A DNA stretch of 64,000 nt from Brenneria bubanii (GCF_022378355.1 NZ_JAKMAJ010000003.1:342222-406221); one strand, 5' to 3'. Shown: positions 9,433-22,903, numbered from the stretch's first letter. Numbers and translations are program-made. The notes: generated by a model not told the origin, from the letters alone.

Positions 9433-10170
9433 TCACGCCTCCGTGGTCAATGACGCACGGATATCACGCAGCGTTTGCGCCGGATCGGCAGACTGAGTGA
9501 TCGGACGGCCGATCACCATATAGTCCGCGCCGGCCTGCTGCGCCTGAATCGGCGTCATAATGCGGCGCTGGTCGCCAGCGTCGCTGCCCGCAGGGCGGAT
9601 CCCCGGCGTAATCAGCTTAAAGTTCGCATCGCAGACCTGCTTCAGCCGTTCGGCTTCGTGTGCGGAACAGACTACGCCATCGAGGCCGCAGTTATAGGTT
9701 AGCAACGCCAGCCTTTCCGCCTGCTCCGCCGGACTGGCCGTAATGCCCAGATCGCGCAGATCTTCCGCTTCCATACTGGTCAGGACCGTAACGGCAATCA
9801 GCAACGGCGCATCGTCGCCAAACGGCAATAAGGCGTCTTTCGCCGCCATCATCATTCGCGTACCGCCGCTGGCATGCACATTGACCATCCATACGCCTAA
9901 ATCGGCGGCGGCGGCCACCGCATGAGCGACGGTATTTGGGATATCATGAAATTTCATATCGAGGAACACGTCGAAACCACGCTGCTGAAGCGCCGTCACA
10001 AACTGCGGGCCGAACAGGGTGAACATCTCCTTGCCCACTTTCAACCGGCAATCCTGCGGGGAGATCCGATCAACAAACGACAACGCCGCCCCTTGATCGG
10101 CATAGTCCAGAGCCACAATGATGGGGGATGATGTAGCCAGGTCATTTTCTTTTAGATTTTCGTGTTTCAC
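9433..10170 (-). CDS. pyrF: Orotidine-5'-phosphate decarboxylase
   Basis: A 245-residue TIM-barrel enzyme making UMP from OMP in pyrimidine synthesis, the same length as in E. coli. The first strand, [11 protein letters not shown], carries the substrate aspartate, and [13 protein letters not shown] carries a lysine. The catalytic set is in [13 protein letters not shown] (Lys-Asp pair). The phosphate-binding C-terminal part is VTPGIRPAG...[10 protein letters not shown]. It shares a transcript with yciH downstream. Confidence 0.97.
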   Translation of the reverse strand: MKHENLKENDLATSSPIIVALDYADQGAALSFVDRISPQDCRLKVGKEMFTLFGPQFVTALQQRGFDVFLDMKFHDIPNTVAHAVAAAADLGVWMVNVHASGGTRMMMAAKDALLPFGDDAPLLIAVTVLTSMEAEDLRDLGITASPAEQAERLALLTYNCGLDGVVCSAHEAERLKQVCDANFKLITPGIRPAGSDAGDQRRIMTPIQAQQAGADYMVIGRPITQSADPAQTLRDIRASLTTEA

Positions 10171-10375
10171 TTGTCACCCCTTGATTTAACAAAGTCAGTA
10201 TTCGCGACTAAAATTCCCGCCGCATTCTACATGCCCCGCAGCCGAAATCCCAGCCGCCTGTACAGCGAATATCATCACCTTTAGTGGCTGAAACCCTGTA
10301 GGGTTGTTAAATTAATAGTATGTTGTAACTAAAGCGAGCATCCCGGACACACCCAATGGTTTAAGCGCGATGGTG

Positions 10376-11545
10376 TTATTGCCCGTCTAATCCGCGGATA
10401 GGTTTCATGCTGGCCCAACTGCGGCAGGAAGGACAATGCCAATACAAAGACTGCGAGGTAAAACCGCATTTGCGGCAGCTATAGCGCGGTTTGGTGCGAA
10501 TTTGCTCGCCCACCATATCGCGCAACACCAGCAGGCTCTCTTTCGCGCGGCCGTCTTCCGCTTCATTCAAATGGTAATCCATCAGACGATGAAACACGCG
10601 CATCGTCTGATGCCGCTGAAGTTGGCGGTTGATATAGACCTGTGCCGCTTCCGAGCCCTGATCGCGTTCGATGATATCGGCGAGCATCAGCTCAGCGGTG
10701 GCTCCTGACTTCTCTTCGACACAGCGCGTCAGAAAAGCAGCCCAGTCCTCAGGCTGCTGTAAATACTGATAGCACTCTTGCAGCATCGCCAGCGTTTCGC
10801 TGACCAGTTCCTTGTCCTGTTCAAGCACCAGTTGCAGGGAATCAACGGCTCGCGCGTACTGCTGCTGCGCCATGTAGATGCGTCCCATCATGATCGAAAC
10901 GCGCGCGCACTGTTTATCAGCCACCGCGCCCTTTTTCAGTAAAGCCAGCGCTTTATCCTGATCGTCGCTGCCCATGGCCAGCAAAGCCAGCTCGCAGTAA
11001 AAATGAGCGATATCCGCGCGCAGCTGCGCTTCCCCCATTTTTACCAGCGTTTCCGCAACGTCGATGGCATTAAGCCAGTCGCTGGTCGCCTGATGGATCT
11101 GCAAAAGCTGCTGCAGGGCGCTGTGTCGAAAATCTGCTTCGTCCACCAGCTGTTTGAGAATTTCTTCGGCACGATCGTACAGGCCCGCGGCCATATAATC
11201 CCGGCCAAGCTGTTGAACCGCCAGCAGGCGTTGTTCAAATGAAAGCGAGGTGCTTTCAGTCAGCGCCTGATGGATCCGGATAGCGCGATCGACCTCCCCG
11301 CGTGAGCGGAACAGATTGCCCAGGGTAAGGTGCGCCTCAAAGGTGTTGCTATCGTCCTTGAGCATGTCAAGAAACAGTTCAACCGCTTTATCCTGCTGGT
11401 TAGAGAGCAGGAAGTTGACCCCGGTGACATACTCGCGCGACAGTCGGTTAGACTCCTGCTCTTTATCCTGCTGCGCACTTCTGCGGCCCATGTACCAACC
11501 ATAAGCGGCGGCCACTGGCAGCAACAGAAACAGCAGTTCTAGCAT
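10376..11545 (-). CDS. lapB: Lipopolysaccharide assembly protein B
   Basis: A 389-residue protein, as in E. coli. It has one N-terminal membrane anchor (LLFLLLPVAAAYGWYMG), about nine TPR repeats (from NFLLSNQQDKAVELFLDML onward) and a C-terminal rubredoxin-type zinc/iron knuckle made of CRKCGF and HCPSCRSW. LapB acts at the inner face of the membrane, presenting LpxC to FtsH and so limiting LPS synthesis. It lies 13 bases after lapA and the two genes form the conserved pair. Confidence 0.97.
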   Translation of the reverse strand: MLELLFLLLPVAAAYGWYMGRRSAQQDKEQESNRLSREYVTGVNFLLSNQQDKAVELFLDMLKDDSNTFEAHLTLGNLFRSRGEVDRAIRIHQALTESTSLSFEQRLLAVQQLGRDYMAAGLYDRAEEILKQLVDEADFRHSALQQLLQIHQATSDWLNAIDVAETLVKMGEAQLRADIAHFYCELALLAMGSDDQDKALALLKKGAVADKQCARVSIMMGRIYMAQQQYARAVDSLQLVLEQDKELVSETLAMLQECYQYLQQPEDWAAFLTRCVEEKSGATAELMLADIIERDQGSEAAQVYINRQLQRHQTMRVFHRLMDYHLNEAEDGRAKESLLVLRDMVGEQIRTKPRYSCRKCGFTSQSLYWHCPSCRSWASMKPIRGLDGQ

Positions 11546-11558
11546 AGAGAATAATTCC

Positions 11559-11867
11559 TTAGTGGGTGGCAGGCTGCGCCGGCGGCGCTACGCTGTCTTC
11601 ATTCGAAGCAGAAAGCTGTTGCTCCAGACGCTTGATTTTACGTTGAGCGCGGCCGAGCGCAATGCGCTGACGCAAATAAAACAAGCCGCAAATTATCCAA
11701 CCAAGGACGAAGCCCATCGCGAATAGCGAAGCTAATAGCGTCGATATGCGATAATCGCCTTGCGCCAGCAGATAATTAAACGTAATCGTCTGATCGTTGT
11801 GCGCACCCAGTGTGACAGAAATGATGAATATCGCCAGCACGAGTAAAAAAATCAGCAAGTATTTCAC
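11559..11867 (-). CDS. lapA: Lipopolysaccharide assembly protein A
   Basis: A 102-residue inner-membrane protein (DUF1049) with two membrane segments: LLIFLLVLAIFIISVTLG at residues 4-21 and STLLASLFAMGFVLGWIICG at about 43-62. A basic coiled-coil tail follows (RIALGRAQRKIKRLEQQLSA). It is the partner of LapB in LPS assembly and is encoded directly upstream of it. Confidence 0.95.
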   Translation of the reverse strand: MKYLLIFLLVLAIFIISVTLGAHNDQTITFNYLLAQGDYRISTLLASLFAMGFVLGWIICGLFYLRQRIALGRAQRKIKRLEQQLSASNEDSVAPPAQPATH

Positions 11868-12124
11868 GTTCTATTTCCTGTGATATCCCATTAACCAAAT
11901 GAATTATGCCAAATTTTGGCGATAAACCCCATAAAATTACGACCTTCCCGACCGACCGCGCGGATCTGTGCGTCGCCATCCCGTGATCTGCTCTGCCATC
12001 ATCGGATGGCGAGGCAGAGAGAGGGGCGCGGCCTGCCCCGGTTATTCAAGACCGAATAAAAAGGATAGCCCCATGTCGGCGGAAGGGAGAAAAATATTAA
12101 ACCAAGATGGGCAACGCCAGCCGG

Positions 12125-12886
12125 TTACGCTTTGTCTTCGGCGGTCTGTTGTTCAATCTCTTGCCGTTGCGGCGAAAGCGGACCGCACCAACGCTGTGCG
12201 AGCCAGCAGGCGATAACAACCAGCAGCCAGCTTATCAGCGTCGCAACAATCAGGTCTCGCGGCCAGTGCATACCCAGAACCAGACGGCTGCCCATAACGG
12301 ATGTCGCCCATAGCATTAATACCACGACCGTTTTGTAATGCCGGCGCGACCACAATAGTCCCACGCCCAGCAACGCCCAGGTGGCGGCGAACATGGTATG
12401 TCCGGAAGGAAAAGCGAATCCGGTTTCAGCCTGCCAGTGATGCCGCAGCCAGTGGGGGACCTGCTGCTGGTTTAGCAGTTGGTTTTTTACCAGATCGGCG
12501 CGAGCTTTACGCGGCAAGGAATAAAAGTAGCTGTTGTCAATCTGATGATTTTTTTCCAGCCAGACGACAAACGGACGAGGCTCCTGCACCCAGGTTTTAA
12601 TCGCTGATTTCATGCCCTGCCCCATGATCACCGTGATGATCATGATCACCAGCAACCCGATCGCCGGTTTCATGCGAAAGCGCAGACACCACAAAAACCA
12701 GGCGCCCAATACCGCGCTGGTTAAAATCCCCCATGGCGACGTCACCGTTTCCGTTGTCCAGAACAGCATGCGTAGCCATAAGCCACGATCCCCAGGCTGC
12801 CATTGCCAGCCGCTGGCCCAAATAAGCAATGGCATTATCAGCAAAATTACCGCGCCGACAGCGGTTCGCTTGGCGATATCGTACAT
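12125..12886 (-). CDS. pgpB: Phosphatidylglycerophosphatase B (PAP2 family)
   Basis: A 253-residue inner-membrane lipid phosphatase. The three PAP2 phosphatase signatures are present: KTWVQEPRPFVV (motif 1), PSGHTMFAA (motif 2), and SRLVLGMHWPRDLIV (motif 3, catalytic His). Hydrophobic stretches support six membrane segments. In E. coli, PgpB dephosphorylates phosphatidylglycerophosphate, phosphatidate and undecaprenyl pyrophosphate. Its position next to ribA, on the opposite strand, matches E. coli. Confidence 0.95.
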   Translation of the reverse strand: MYDIAKRTAVGAVILLIMPLLIWASGWQWQPGDRGLWLRMLFWTTETVTSPWGILTSAVLGAWFLWCLRFRMKPAIGLLVIMIITVIMGQGMKSAIKTWVQEPRPFVVWLEKNHQIDNSYFYSLPRKARADLVKNQLLNQQQVPHWLRHHWQAETGFAFPSGHTMFAATWALLGVGLLWSRRHYKTVVVLMLWATSVMGSRLVLGMHWPRDLIVATLISWLLVVIACWLAQRWCGPLSPQRQEIEQQTAEDKA

Positions 12887-13322
12887 TTTTTCTCCCTATA
12901 ATTCAGCGTCATGCCTGCAACAATATTGTCACAATTGTATCAAAAAAAACGACATACAGAGTCAGTATGGCGTAAAATAGCGTGCGGTTCAGTCAATGAG
13001 TAGCCGATCGTATTACTCTTTCTGGACCGGCAAGACGTGAGCGGCGGGCGTCGCGAACAGACTTTGTCTTCCGGTTCGCTGCGATGTCGGCTTTTAACGT
13101 TATCCGGCTTCATTGCGAGGTCGCTGTCAACTGTACGCAAATCTGCTTCAGGCCGGCTTGGCGCGCCTATCGCTTAACGTTTATCGCGCGCCTGGAGGCG
13201 CATTTCACTGCCGCATGGCCGCCCCTTGAATCCCCTGACGGGATAGCGATGTTTTTTGCTGGTCAAGGCTCCCTTAGGGCAGTAGGATGCGCGTCAGCAT
13301 TTTTGTTTTTTTGGAGAATAAT
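12887..13322. other. pgpB-ribA divergent intergenic region
   Basis: A 436-bp stretch with no supported gene. The last part before ribA is T-rich (TTTTTGTTTTTTT ending at about 13311) and leads into GGAGAATAATATG, the ribA ribosome site. No FMN riboswitch structure was recognised. Small open frames here lack a ribosome site and family resemblance. Confidence 0.5.
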
Positions 13323-13916
13323 ATGCAGCTAAAACGGGTGGCGGAAGCCAAATTACCCACCCTCTGGGGCGATTTCCTGATGGTAGGATTTGAAGAGATA
13401 GCCACAGGACATGATCATCTCGCATTGGTTTATGGTGATATTTCCGGCCCGACGCCAGTACTGGCGCGCGTTCACTCCGAATGTTTAACGGGTGACGCCT
13501 TATTTAGCCTGCGTTGTGACTGTGGGTTTCAGCTCGAAGCCGCGCTGCGGCATATTGCCGAAGAAGGACGTGGCGTACTGCTGTATCACCGGCAGGAAGG
13601 TCGCAATATCGGTTTACTGAACAAAATTCGCGCTTATGCATTGCAGGATCTGGGCGCGGATACCGTCGAGGCGAATCATCAATTGGGTTTTGCCGCTGAT
13701 GAACGTGACTTCACGCTGTGTGCGGACATGTTCAAGCTACTCGGCGTTAACGAAGTCCGGTTGCTGACCAATAATCCGCAAAAAGTAAAAATTCTCAATG
13801 AAGCGGGGATCAATATCGTTGAGCGAGTGCCGTTGATCGTTGGCCGCAACCCGCAAAATGAGCGTTATCTGGAGACCAAAGAGGCCAAACTGGGGCATCT
13901 GTTGAATATGAAGTAA
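13323..13916 (+). CDS. ribA: GTP cyclohydrolase II
   Basis: A 197-residue enzyme for the first committed step of riboflavin synthesis, opening GTP to a diaminopyrimidine, formate and pyrophosphate. Zinc ligands are in [16 protein letters not shown] (Cys, Cys, Cys). The tyrosine/arginine GTP-binding part is [20 protein letters not shown]. The ATG at 13323 is chosen because of GGAG 8 bases upstream and the E. coli-like [13 protein letters not shown] start. It is single-gene and convergent with an OppA-like gene. Confidence 0.97.
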   Translation: MQLKRVAEAKLPTLWGDFLMVGFEEIATGHDHLALVYGDISGPTPVLARVHSECLTGDALFSLRCDCGFQLEAALRHIAEEGRGVLLYHRQEGRNIGLLNKIRAYALQDLGADTVEANHQLGFAADERDFTLCADMFKLLGVNEVRLLTNNPQKVKILNEAGINIVERVPLIVGRNPQNERYLETKEAKLGHLLNMK

Positions 13917-13928
13917 CGCGAAACAACG

Positions 13929-13954
13929 TGAATGCCAGGTCGCACTGGCATTCA
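13929..13954. terminator. Hairpin between ribA and the OppA-like gene
   Basis: TGAATGCCAG pairs with CTGGCATTCA (perfect 10 bp, 6-base loop) 13 bases after ribA. It has no strong U tract but sits exactly between two convergent genes. Confidence 0.55.
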
Positions 13955-13961
13955 TCCGGTC

Positions 13962-15674
13962 TTAATGCTTGATGATATATATATCCTTGCTGTAGATATC
14001 CGCCCGCTGATCGGGCATAAAACCGCCGATATAGGGTTTTACCAACCGGGCGCGCACATAGTAATAGATCGGCAGCAACGGGACCTGCCGCTGAAGAATT
14101 TTTTCCGCCTGGTGATAGTCGTCATTACGCGCCGCAGAGGTCTGCGCATTGAGCGCGCGATCCAGCAGGGCATCATATTCCGCGTCGGTGAACTTCCCCT
14201 GGTTGTTGCTGTTGCCGGTGCGAAAAATATCAAAATAGGTCGAGGGTTCATTATAATCCGGCGCCCAGGACGTTCTGATCACCTCGAAATCGCCGGTGCG
14301 CATTGTGTCCAGCATAGTCTTCCACTCCTGGTTTTTCAGCCGGGCCTCCACGCCCAGCGCCTGTTTCCACATAGCGCTGGCGGCAATGGCTACCCGCTGA
14401 TGCGATTCGGAAGTATTGTACAGCAGATCGAATGTTAACGGCCGCTGCGCGCTGAATCCCGCCTCCGACAGCAGTTTTTTCGCCTCGGCGTTTCTTTGCT
14501 GCTGAGTCCAGGCCGCTGATTCAGGCTGCTCGCTGGCATAGCCGGCCATTCCGGGCGGTAAAGGACTGTAGGCCGGTAGCTGCCCCATGCCCAGCACCTT
14601 TTCGGCGATCACTTTTTTATCCAGCGCCAGATCCAGGGCGCGCCTGACGCGCGGGTCGTTAAACGGCGGTTTTTGCGTATTGAATTTATAGTAGTAGGTG
14701 GATAACTGCGGGTTGATTTTAACCTGATCGGGCAGCTCGGTCTTTAACGCATTGAACAGATGCGGCGGCAGAGTAAACGTCATCTCCACCTCGCCCGCCT
14801 TGTAACGGTTCACTTCCGCGGTATTAGACACAATGGGCAGATAGGTCACTTTGTCCAGGACGGTATGTTCATTGTCCCAATAATGAGGATTGCGTTTAGC
14901 GACAATCCGCTCGTTGACCACCCACTGGTCAAGGGTGAAGGGGCCGCTGCTGACGAAGTGGCCGGGTTGCGTCCATTTGTCGCCATACTTTTCAATCGTC
15001 GCTTGCGGCAATGTGACAATGGCATAGTGGTCGGTCATCGCCAAAAAATAGGACAACGGCCGATCCAGCTCGATCTGCACCCGTTGCTGATCCAGCGCCT
15101 TGATCCCCAACGCGCTGGCGGGCTTCTTCCCTGCCGCGATATCCTCGGCATTGAGCACATGCATACTGGGAATATAAGACTGGTAGGGGGACAGCGTGCG
15201 CGGGTCAACCAGACGCCGCCAGCTGAACACAACGTCATCGGCGGTGATCGGACTGCCGTCCGACCATTTCAGCCCCGGACGCAAATGGAAGGTCCAGATC
15301 CGCTGATCCTGCTGCTCCCATTTATCAGCCAATCCGCCGGTAATGGTACCGTCATCATGCACCAAAATCAGTTTTTCAAAGAAATCATGCACGAGGTTGC
15401 TTTCGACATCGCTCTCGCTTTTATGCGGATCAAGCGAGGCGGGTTCAGAGCCGTTAGCGCGAATAAACGTCTGTTGCGCAGCCAACTGCACGCCGGCCGG
15501 CACCTCGGCGGCGTTAACCGTAACCGCGCCTATTAATGAGCAAAGCGGCAACATTAGCGCGCACAGGCGCGCTTGATGACGGACGTTCAGCGTCGCGCGT
15601 TTCGCACCGCCGTTCACGGCGTTAACCTTCCCCACAGGCAATTTTTTATTGCCGACATCTAACGGAAAATTCAT
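13962..15674 (-). CDS. Periplasmic oligopeptide/murein-peptide binding protein (OppA/MppA-like)
   Basis: A 570-residue extracellular solute-binding protein family 5 member. Its signature region includes FHLRPGLKWSDGSPITADDV (about residues 130-150) and the family C-terminus. The start at 15674 is supported by AAGGAAATAAT before ATG. The signal peptide has an unusually long charged leader (about 36 residues) before the hydrophobic core ALMLPLCSLIGAVTVNA. No permease or ATPase genes are adjacent, so it probably works with an Opp system elsewhere, as MppA does in E. coli. Specificity for murein tripeptide or other peptides cannot be decided. Confidence 0.88.
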   Translation of the reverse strand: MNFPLDVGNKKLPVGKVNAVNGGAKRATLNVRHQARLCALMLPLCSLIGAVTVNAAEVPAGVQLAAQQTFIRANGSEPASLDPHKSESDVESNLVHDFFEKLILVHDDGTITGGLADKWEQQDQRIWTFHLRPGLKWSDGSPITADDVVFSWRRLVDPRTLSPYQSYIPSMHVLNAEDIAAGKKPASALGIKALDQQRVQIELDRPLSYFLAMTDHYAIVTLPQATIEKYGDKWTQPGHFVSSGPFTLDQWVVNERIVAKRNPHYWDNEHTVLDKVTYLPIVSNTAEVNRYKAGEVEMTFTLPPHLFNALKTELPDQVKINPQLSTYYYKFNTQKPPFNDPRVRRALDLALDKKVIAEKVLGMGQLPAYSPLPPGMAGYASEQPESAAWTQQQRNAEAKKLLSEAGFSAQRPLTFDLLYNTSESHQRVAIAASAMWKQALGVEARLKNQEWKTMLDTMRTGDFEVIRTSWAPDYNEPSTYFDIFRTGNSNNQGKFTDAEYDALLDRALNAQTSAARNDDYHQAEKILQRQVPLLPIYYYVRARLVKPYIGGFMPDQRADIYSKDIYIIKH

Positions 15675-15793
15675 ATTATTTCCTTATATTTCAAATCAAT
15701 AAGCAATCACCACCAGAAATACCCTTTTGCCGCTATCTATTCAAGCGGATCAAATCAATATTGATAAACTCCGGACAACAATCCGCGCCGGCA

Positions 15794-18469
<2,676 letters not shown>

Positions 18470-18858
18470 GCTTCCTCCAACGTGATCTGATTAATCATTA
18501 TTTTTGTCGAACCGCCATTCGATACCCAGCCTGAAGGTACGGTCTTGTTTAAAGATAACACAAACAAAAAATAACGTTTTCATAACAATCAACATAAGCA
18601 CATCGATAGGAACGAGCTATTAATAAGACTTTGGAAACGCAATTTTGACAGCTGATAAATTAAGTAAAGTCAGCGCCTATTTTTGCCGATAACGATAGAG
18701 CTGAGCATCAAGTTTTAGCGATATTCGACACAGAAAATGTTCAGCTGAGTGCCTCACGACCAGATATTGCGGTATGCAGTAAAAGTAAATGACCCGTTTA
18801 TTTAATAAACGACAGCCCATCTTTCGGTGGATAAAATAATAATATCAAGGGGTTATGC
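18470..18858. other. acnA-gstA divergent intergenic region
   Basis: A 389-bp, AT-rich stretch that must carry both promoters. A TTGACA element occurs near 18645 in the gstA direction, but I could not pair it with a well-spaced -10. No gene is supported here. Confidence 0.45.
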
Positions 18859-19467
18859 ATGAAACTGTTTTACAAGCCTGAAAGCAGCTCCCTTTTTACT
18901 CATATTGTCTTGCTGGAGTCAAAATTGGACTTCAAGCTTGAGAAGGTAGATCTTAAGTCCAAGAAGACCGAGCGCGGTGCGGATTATCTGTCAATCAACC
19001 CCAAAGGATTGGTGCCGGCCCTGCTGCTTGACGATGGGAGCGTGCTTACTGAAGGCGTCTCCATTGCTTTGTACGTGGCAGACAAGGTTCCCCACTGTAA
19101 TCTGATCGCGCCGACAGGCAGCATGGCGCGCTATCACACCATTGAATGGCTGAACTACATCTCTGCTGAACTGCATAAAAGTTTTTCCCCGATATTCCGA
19201 CGCAGTACGCCAGAAACCTATAAGGAACTGATTATTGAGTACCTACAGGTAAAATTCCGCTATATAAATCTGGTATTGAGCGAGCAGAAGTATCTGGTGG
19301 CCAACCGTTTTAGCGTGGCCGACGCCTACTTGTTCACCGTGATGCGCTGGGCACAGTCTTTGAAGCTGGATATGTTCCGTTATCCGGCGCTTTCCGCGTA
19401 TCTTGAGCACATCGCGGAGCGGCCCTCGGTAGTGACGGCGCTGAAGGTTGAAAGGCTGAAAGGCTGA
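18859..19467 (+). CDS. gstA: Glutathione S-transferase GstA
   Basis: A 202-residue beta-class glutathione transferase. The N-terminal thioredoxin-like domain has MKLFYKPESSSLFTHIVLLE and the glutathione-binding LVPALLLDDGSVLTEGVSIA (cis-Pro and Glu/Ser). The C-terminal helical domain includes FSVADAYLFTVMRWA. E. coli GstA is 201 residues. AAGGGGTT precedes the ATG. Next to pdxY as in E. coli, except that the peptide transporter gene dtpA that lies between them there is missing. Confidence 0.95.
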   Translation: MKLFYKPESSSLFTHIVLLESKLDFKLEKVDLKSKKTERGADYLSINPKGLVPALLLDDGSVLTEGVSIALYVADKVPHCNLIAPTGSMARYHTIEWLNYISAELHKSFSPIFRRSTPETYKELIIEYLQVKFRYINLVLSEQKYLVANRFSVADAYLFTVMRWAQSLKLDMFRYPALSAYLEHIAERPSVVTALKVERLKG

Positions 19468-19469
19468 AA

Positions 19470-19497
19470 AAAAGAGCGCGGTTATCCGCGCCCTTTG
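19470..19497. terminator. Bidirectional terminator between gstA and pdxY
   Basis: GCGCGG-TTAT-CCGCGC (6-bp perfect stem) is preceded by a run of A and followed by CCTTTGTT, fitting termination of both convergent genes. Confidence 0.65.
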
Positions 19498-19532
19498 TTA
19501 CCAGACATTGTCTGGGTAGCCGCGGCGATGGA

Positions 19533-20390
19533 CTATAAACGCACCGCCTGGAAATGATGGCGCGGGTTCGCAATACCCTCCTGAGCCGCGACCAATTGCA
19601 GCTCATATTCGCCCATTTCTTTCGTCATCAGCATTACATCATAAACGGCCGCGGTGGTGTGCTCCAACGCCTTGTCCAACGCGACCCCTTTCAGTAGATT
19701 CACCAGTAATAATCCACTGGTCAGATCGCCAACGCCGACCGGCTGACGTTCAAATTCAATCAGGGGACGGCTGATATGCCAGGCATCCGTCAAGGTGACC
19801 AGCAGCATTTCAAAACTGTCGTCACGATACGCGGCACGGCTGAGATGCTTGACCAGGACGATTTTTGGTCCCTGGGCGCACAGGTTTCTGGCCGTTTCCA
19901 CGGCTTCCGCCACGTTGTGCACCCGATGACCGCTCAGCTGTTCGAGTTCGGGCAAATTGGGCGCAATCACATCCGCCGCCTGCAGCGACTGACGACAATG
20001 AAAGTCCGATACCCCGGGTGCGACGATGCAGCCTTTCTCTGGCGATCCCATCACCGGATCGCAGAAATACAACGCTTCCGGGTTTGCCGCTTTCACCTGG
20101 CGAACGATGCCCAGAATATGCTCACCCTGTTCAGCCGAGCCGATATAACCACTCAGCACCGCATCGCAGCTTTTTAATTTATCGATATCCGCGATTCCCT
20201 GCACGATCTCGGTCAAATGAGCAGCCGGCATCACGCACCCGGTCCAGTGACCATACTGCGTGTGGTTGGAAAACTGCACCGTATTCAATGGCCAAACGTT
20301 TGCGCCCATCCGCCGCATAGGAAACTCAGCCGCGCTGTTTCCCGCGTGTCCAAAAACAACATGTGATTGAATAGAAAGTATATTTTTCAT
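19533..20390 (-). CDS. pdxY: Pyridoxal kinase PdxY
   Basis: A 285-residue ribokinase-fold enzyme phosphorylating pyridoxal in the vitamin B6 salvage pathway. It starts [20 protein letters not shown], the PdxY/PdxK start. Later segments are [18 protein letters not shown] (substrate site), [15 protein letters not shown], and [15 protein letters not shown], where the GVGD aspartate acts as the base. E. coli PdxY is 287 residues. It follows tyrS and pdxH on the same strand, an order conserved with E. coli. Confidence 0.96.
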   Translation of the reverse strand: MKNILSIQSHVVFGHAGNSAAEFPMRRMGANVWPLNTVQFSNHTQYGHWTGCVMPAAHLTEIVQGIADIDKLKSCDAVLSGYIGSAEQGEHILGIVRQVKAANPEALYFCDPVMGSPEKGCIVAPGVSDFHCRQSLQAADVIAPNLPELEQLSGHRVHNVAEAVETARNLCAQGPKIVLVKHLSRAAYRDDSFEMLLVTLTDAWHISRPLIEFERQPVGVGDLTSGLLLVNLLKGVALDKALEHTTAAVYDVMLMTKEMGEYELQLVAAQEGIANPRHHFQAVRL

Positions 20391-20558
20391 TAGATACGAC
20401 TCAAATCCTTGCCAGCGCCATTGCGGCGCGATAAGCGCTAAATAAAGCCCGGAGCATTGCCTTTATGACCCCCTTCCCGCCCTTACCCCTTTTAATCAGA
20501 GCAAATCAGGACGGGATCCATCAACCTCAGGGAGCTGATGCCCCCTGATTAGCGGCGG

Positions 20559-21836
20559 TCATGCCTTCCAGCAAATCAGGCAATAGTGTTTCTTGCCCCG
20601 ACGCAGCAATGTGTAACGATCAAACAGGCGATCGGCGGTGCTGAAGGTATATTCCGGATTGCTCTGCTTTTCACCATTAACCGCCACCGCGTTGGATGAA
20701 ATCATGGTGCGCGCCTGCCCCCTCGACGGCACTAGCTGCGCATCGACCAGCGCCTGCTGTAAGTCGGCATCTTGCGCCAATTCCACGATCGGCATGCCAT
20801 CCTGCGCCAGTTGAGCGAAATCGTCCTCGGTCATATCCTGCAAGGCGCCGGAAAACAGGCTCTGCGTAATACGACGAGCGGCGGCCAGCCCCGCTTCGCC
20901 GTGAACCATGCGGGTTACTTCTTCCGCCAGCACATATTGAGCGCGCGGCGCCTTACCGCTGTTTTTGTCCTCTTCCTCCAGCGCATCAATCTCTTCCAGA
21001 CTCATGAAGGTGAAGAATTTCAGGAAGCGGTAAACGTCGGCGTCCGCCGTGTTGATCCAGAATTGATAGAATTTGTAAGGGCTGGTTTTGCTGGCATCCA
21101 GCCAGATTGCGCCGCCTTCGGTTTTACCGAATTTGGTGCCGTCGGACTTGGTGATCAGCGGTACGGTCATGCCGTAAACCTGCTTCTGGTTCATTCTGCG
21201 GGTTAAATCAATGCCCGACGTGATGTTGCCCCACTGATCGGAACCGCCGATTTGCAGTTCCACATCATGCTGTTTGTTCAGGCAGGTGAAATCGTACCCC
21301 TGCAGCAGGTTGTATGAAAATTCGGTAAAGGAGATGCCCACATCGTCGCGATTCAGCCGCTGTTTCACCGCTTCTTTATTTATCATTTGGTTAACAGAGA
21401 AGTGCTTGCCGATGTCGCGCAGAAACGTCAGCACATTCATTTCACCGAACCAATCATAGTTGTTGGCGGCAATGGCGCTGTTGTCACCACAGTCAAAATC
21501 CAGGAAAGGCGAAACCTGATGACGGATCTTATCGACCCACTCCTTGACGGTTTCCACGGTGTTCAGTTTACGCTCCGTCGCTTTGAAGCTTGGATCACCG
21601 ATCAGACCGGTCGCCCCGCCCACCAGCGCAACGGGTTTATGCCCTGCGAGCTGGAAACGTTTCAGGCAAAGCAGCGGAACCAGATGCCCCAAATGCAAGC
21701 TGTCGGCGGTGGGATCGAAGCCGCAATACAGCGCGATTGGCCCTTGCGCCAGTCGCTCCGCTAACGCTTCCTCATCCGTCACCTGGGCGATCAAGCCCCG
21801 CTCTTGCAATTGTTTAACCAGGTTACTACTCGCCAT
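20559..21836 (-). CDS. tyrS: Tyrosyl-tRNA synthetase
   Basis: A 425-residue class I synthetase. The ATP-binding HIGH motif appears as HLGH in [17 protein letters not shown]. The tyrosine-binding part is [20 protein letters not shown], and the KMSKS-like motif is KFGKTEGG. The C-terminal S4 domain ([20 protein letters not shown]) binds tRNA. The start is at 21836 ([10 protein letters not shown]), as in E. coli; an upstream in-frame ATG at 21848 would add four residues. It ends with one extra alanine relative to E. coli. Confidence 0.98.
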   Translation of the reverse strand: MASSNLVKQLQERGLIAQVTDEEALAERLAQGPIALYCGFDPTADSLHLGHLVPLLCLKRFQLAGHKPVALVGGATGLIGDPSFKATERKLNTVETVKEWVDKIRHQVSPFLDFDCGDNSAIAANNYDWFGEMNVLTFLRDIGKHFSVNQMINKEAVKQRLNRDDVGISFTEFSYNLLQGYDFTCLNKQHDVELQIGGSDQWGNITSGIDLTRRMNQKQVYGMTVPLITKSDGTKFGKTEGGAIWLDASKTSPYKFYQFWINTADADVYRFLKFFTFMSLEEIDALEEEDKNSGKAPRAQYVLAEEVTRMVHGEAGLAAARRITQSLFSGALQDMTEDDFAQLAQDGMPIVELAQDADLQQALVDAQLVPSRGQARTMISSNAVAVNGEKQSNPEYTFSTADRLFDRYTLLRRGKKHYCLICWKA

Positions 21837-22028
21837 CGATAACTCCATTTGTATGCAAAATATCGTGTTATATGCAAGGCAAGCTAACTTGCGGTTGCAC
21901 CTTTAATTGGTTTGAACCCGCCGTCTTGCCGATAGCAGCGTGATGGTCTGCAAGGCTGACGGCGCGAAATGACATAGGATAAAGCGCTCACAGCGGGAGC
22001 GCCAGAGTTTAACGAGGATAATTCATGA

Positions 22029-22712
22029 TTAGGGCGCTAAACGATCAACTTGCCAGCCATCATTCTGTCGTTGGTAGAAAAAGCGGTCATGCAGACGGTG
22101 TTCCCCCCCTTGCCAGAACTCCATGGACTCAATGGTCACGCGAAAGCCGCCCCAGAAGCTTGGCAACGGCACCTCACCGCTTTGGAACTTTTGTTTTAGC
22201 TCCAAAAATTTACTTTCCAGAATGCCGCGAGTCGAAATACGGCTCGACTGTTTGGAAACCCATGCGCCAATCTGGCTGTCTTTCGGGCGGCTATGAAAAT
22301 ATTTCAAAACATCCAGGGCGGGCAGTTTCTCGGCATGACCGGACACCATAACCTGGCGATCCAACATATGCCAGGGAAACAGCAGGCTGATTTTCGGGTT
22401 ATGCATCAGATGTTGCGCCTTACGGCTTCCCATATTGGTATAAAACACCATACCTTTTTCATCGTAATGTTTTAACAACACAATGCGTTGATACGGCTGA
22501 CCCTGCTCATCCACGGTGGCAACCGACATCGCCGTCGGATCGGCCAGCTTCGCCTCACAGGCCTGCCTTAACCAGCGCTCGAACAGATCCAGCGGGTTGT
22601 CGGTGAGGTCGCTGCGACGGAGTCCCCCACGGGTGTATTCACGGCGCAGATCGGCGATATCGTTTTCTTGAAACGGCGGGATGGAGTTTGAAGGCGTGCT
22701 TTCCTGTGTCAT
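22029..22712 (-). CDS. pdxH: Pyridoxine/pyridoxamine 5'-phosphate oxidase
   Basis: A 227-residue FMN enzyme making pyridoxal 5'-phosphate. The start ATG at 22712 ([14 protein letters not shown]) fits the family; the frame is open further upstream but without homology. FMN- and substrate-binding segments include [40 protein letters not shown] and the C-terminal WGGFRV...[20 protein letters not shown]. The last residues match the conserved PdxH ending. It lies upstream of tyrS and pdxY, so two vitamin B6 enzymes flank tyrS. Confidence 0.96.
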   Translation of the reverse strand: MTQESTPSNSIPPFQENDIADLRREYTRGGLRRSDLTDNPLDLFERWLRQACEAKLADPTAMSVATVDEQGQPYQRIVLLKHYDEKGMVFYTNMGSRKAQHLMHNPKISLLFPWHMLDRQVMVSGHAEKLPALDVLKYFHSRPKDSQIGAWVSKQSSRISTRGILESKFLELKQKFQSGEVPLPSFWGGFRVTIESMEFWQGGEHRLHDRFFYQRQNDGWQVDRLAP

Positions 22713-22903
22713 AGCGTCATGATGTCCTGCGGTGGCAATAGCGAGTCGGGAAAAGAACATAATTCTATTATTCTGCGCCCCTCTCTGGAAAATCTCAATC
22801 AGCAACGCGACGAATGGCGCATGACCAACCCGGCGGCAATCCATTAAAAAGCGAGAAAAAAACGTCAATCTGTCATCGGTGCGGCCACCGCGCCACGGCG
22901 GTT

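Noticed and set aside
12887-13322. FMN riboswitch before ribA or ribE
   Set aside because: The conserved RFN element sequence blocks were not found, and in E. coli only ribB carries one.
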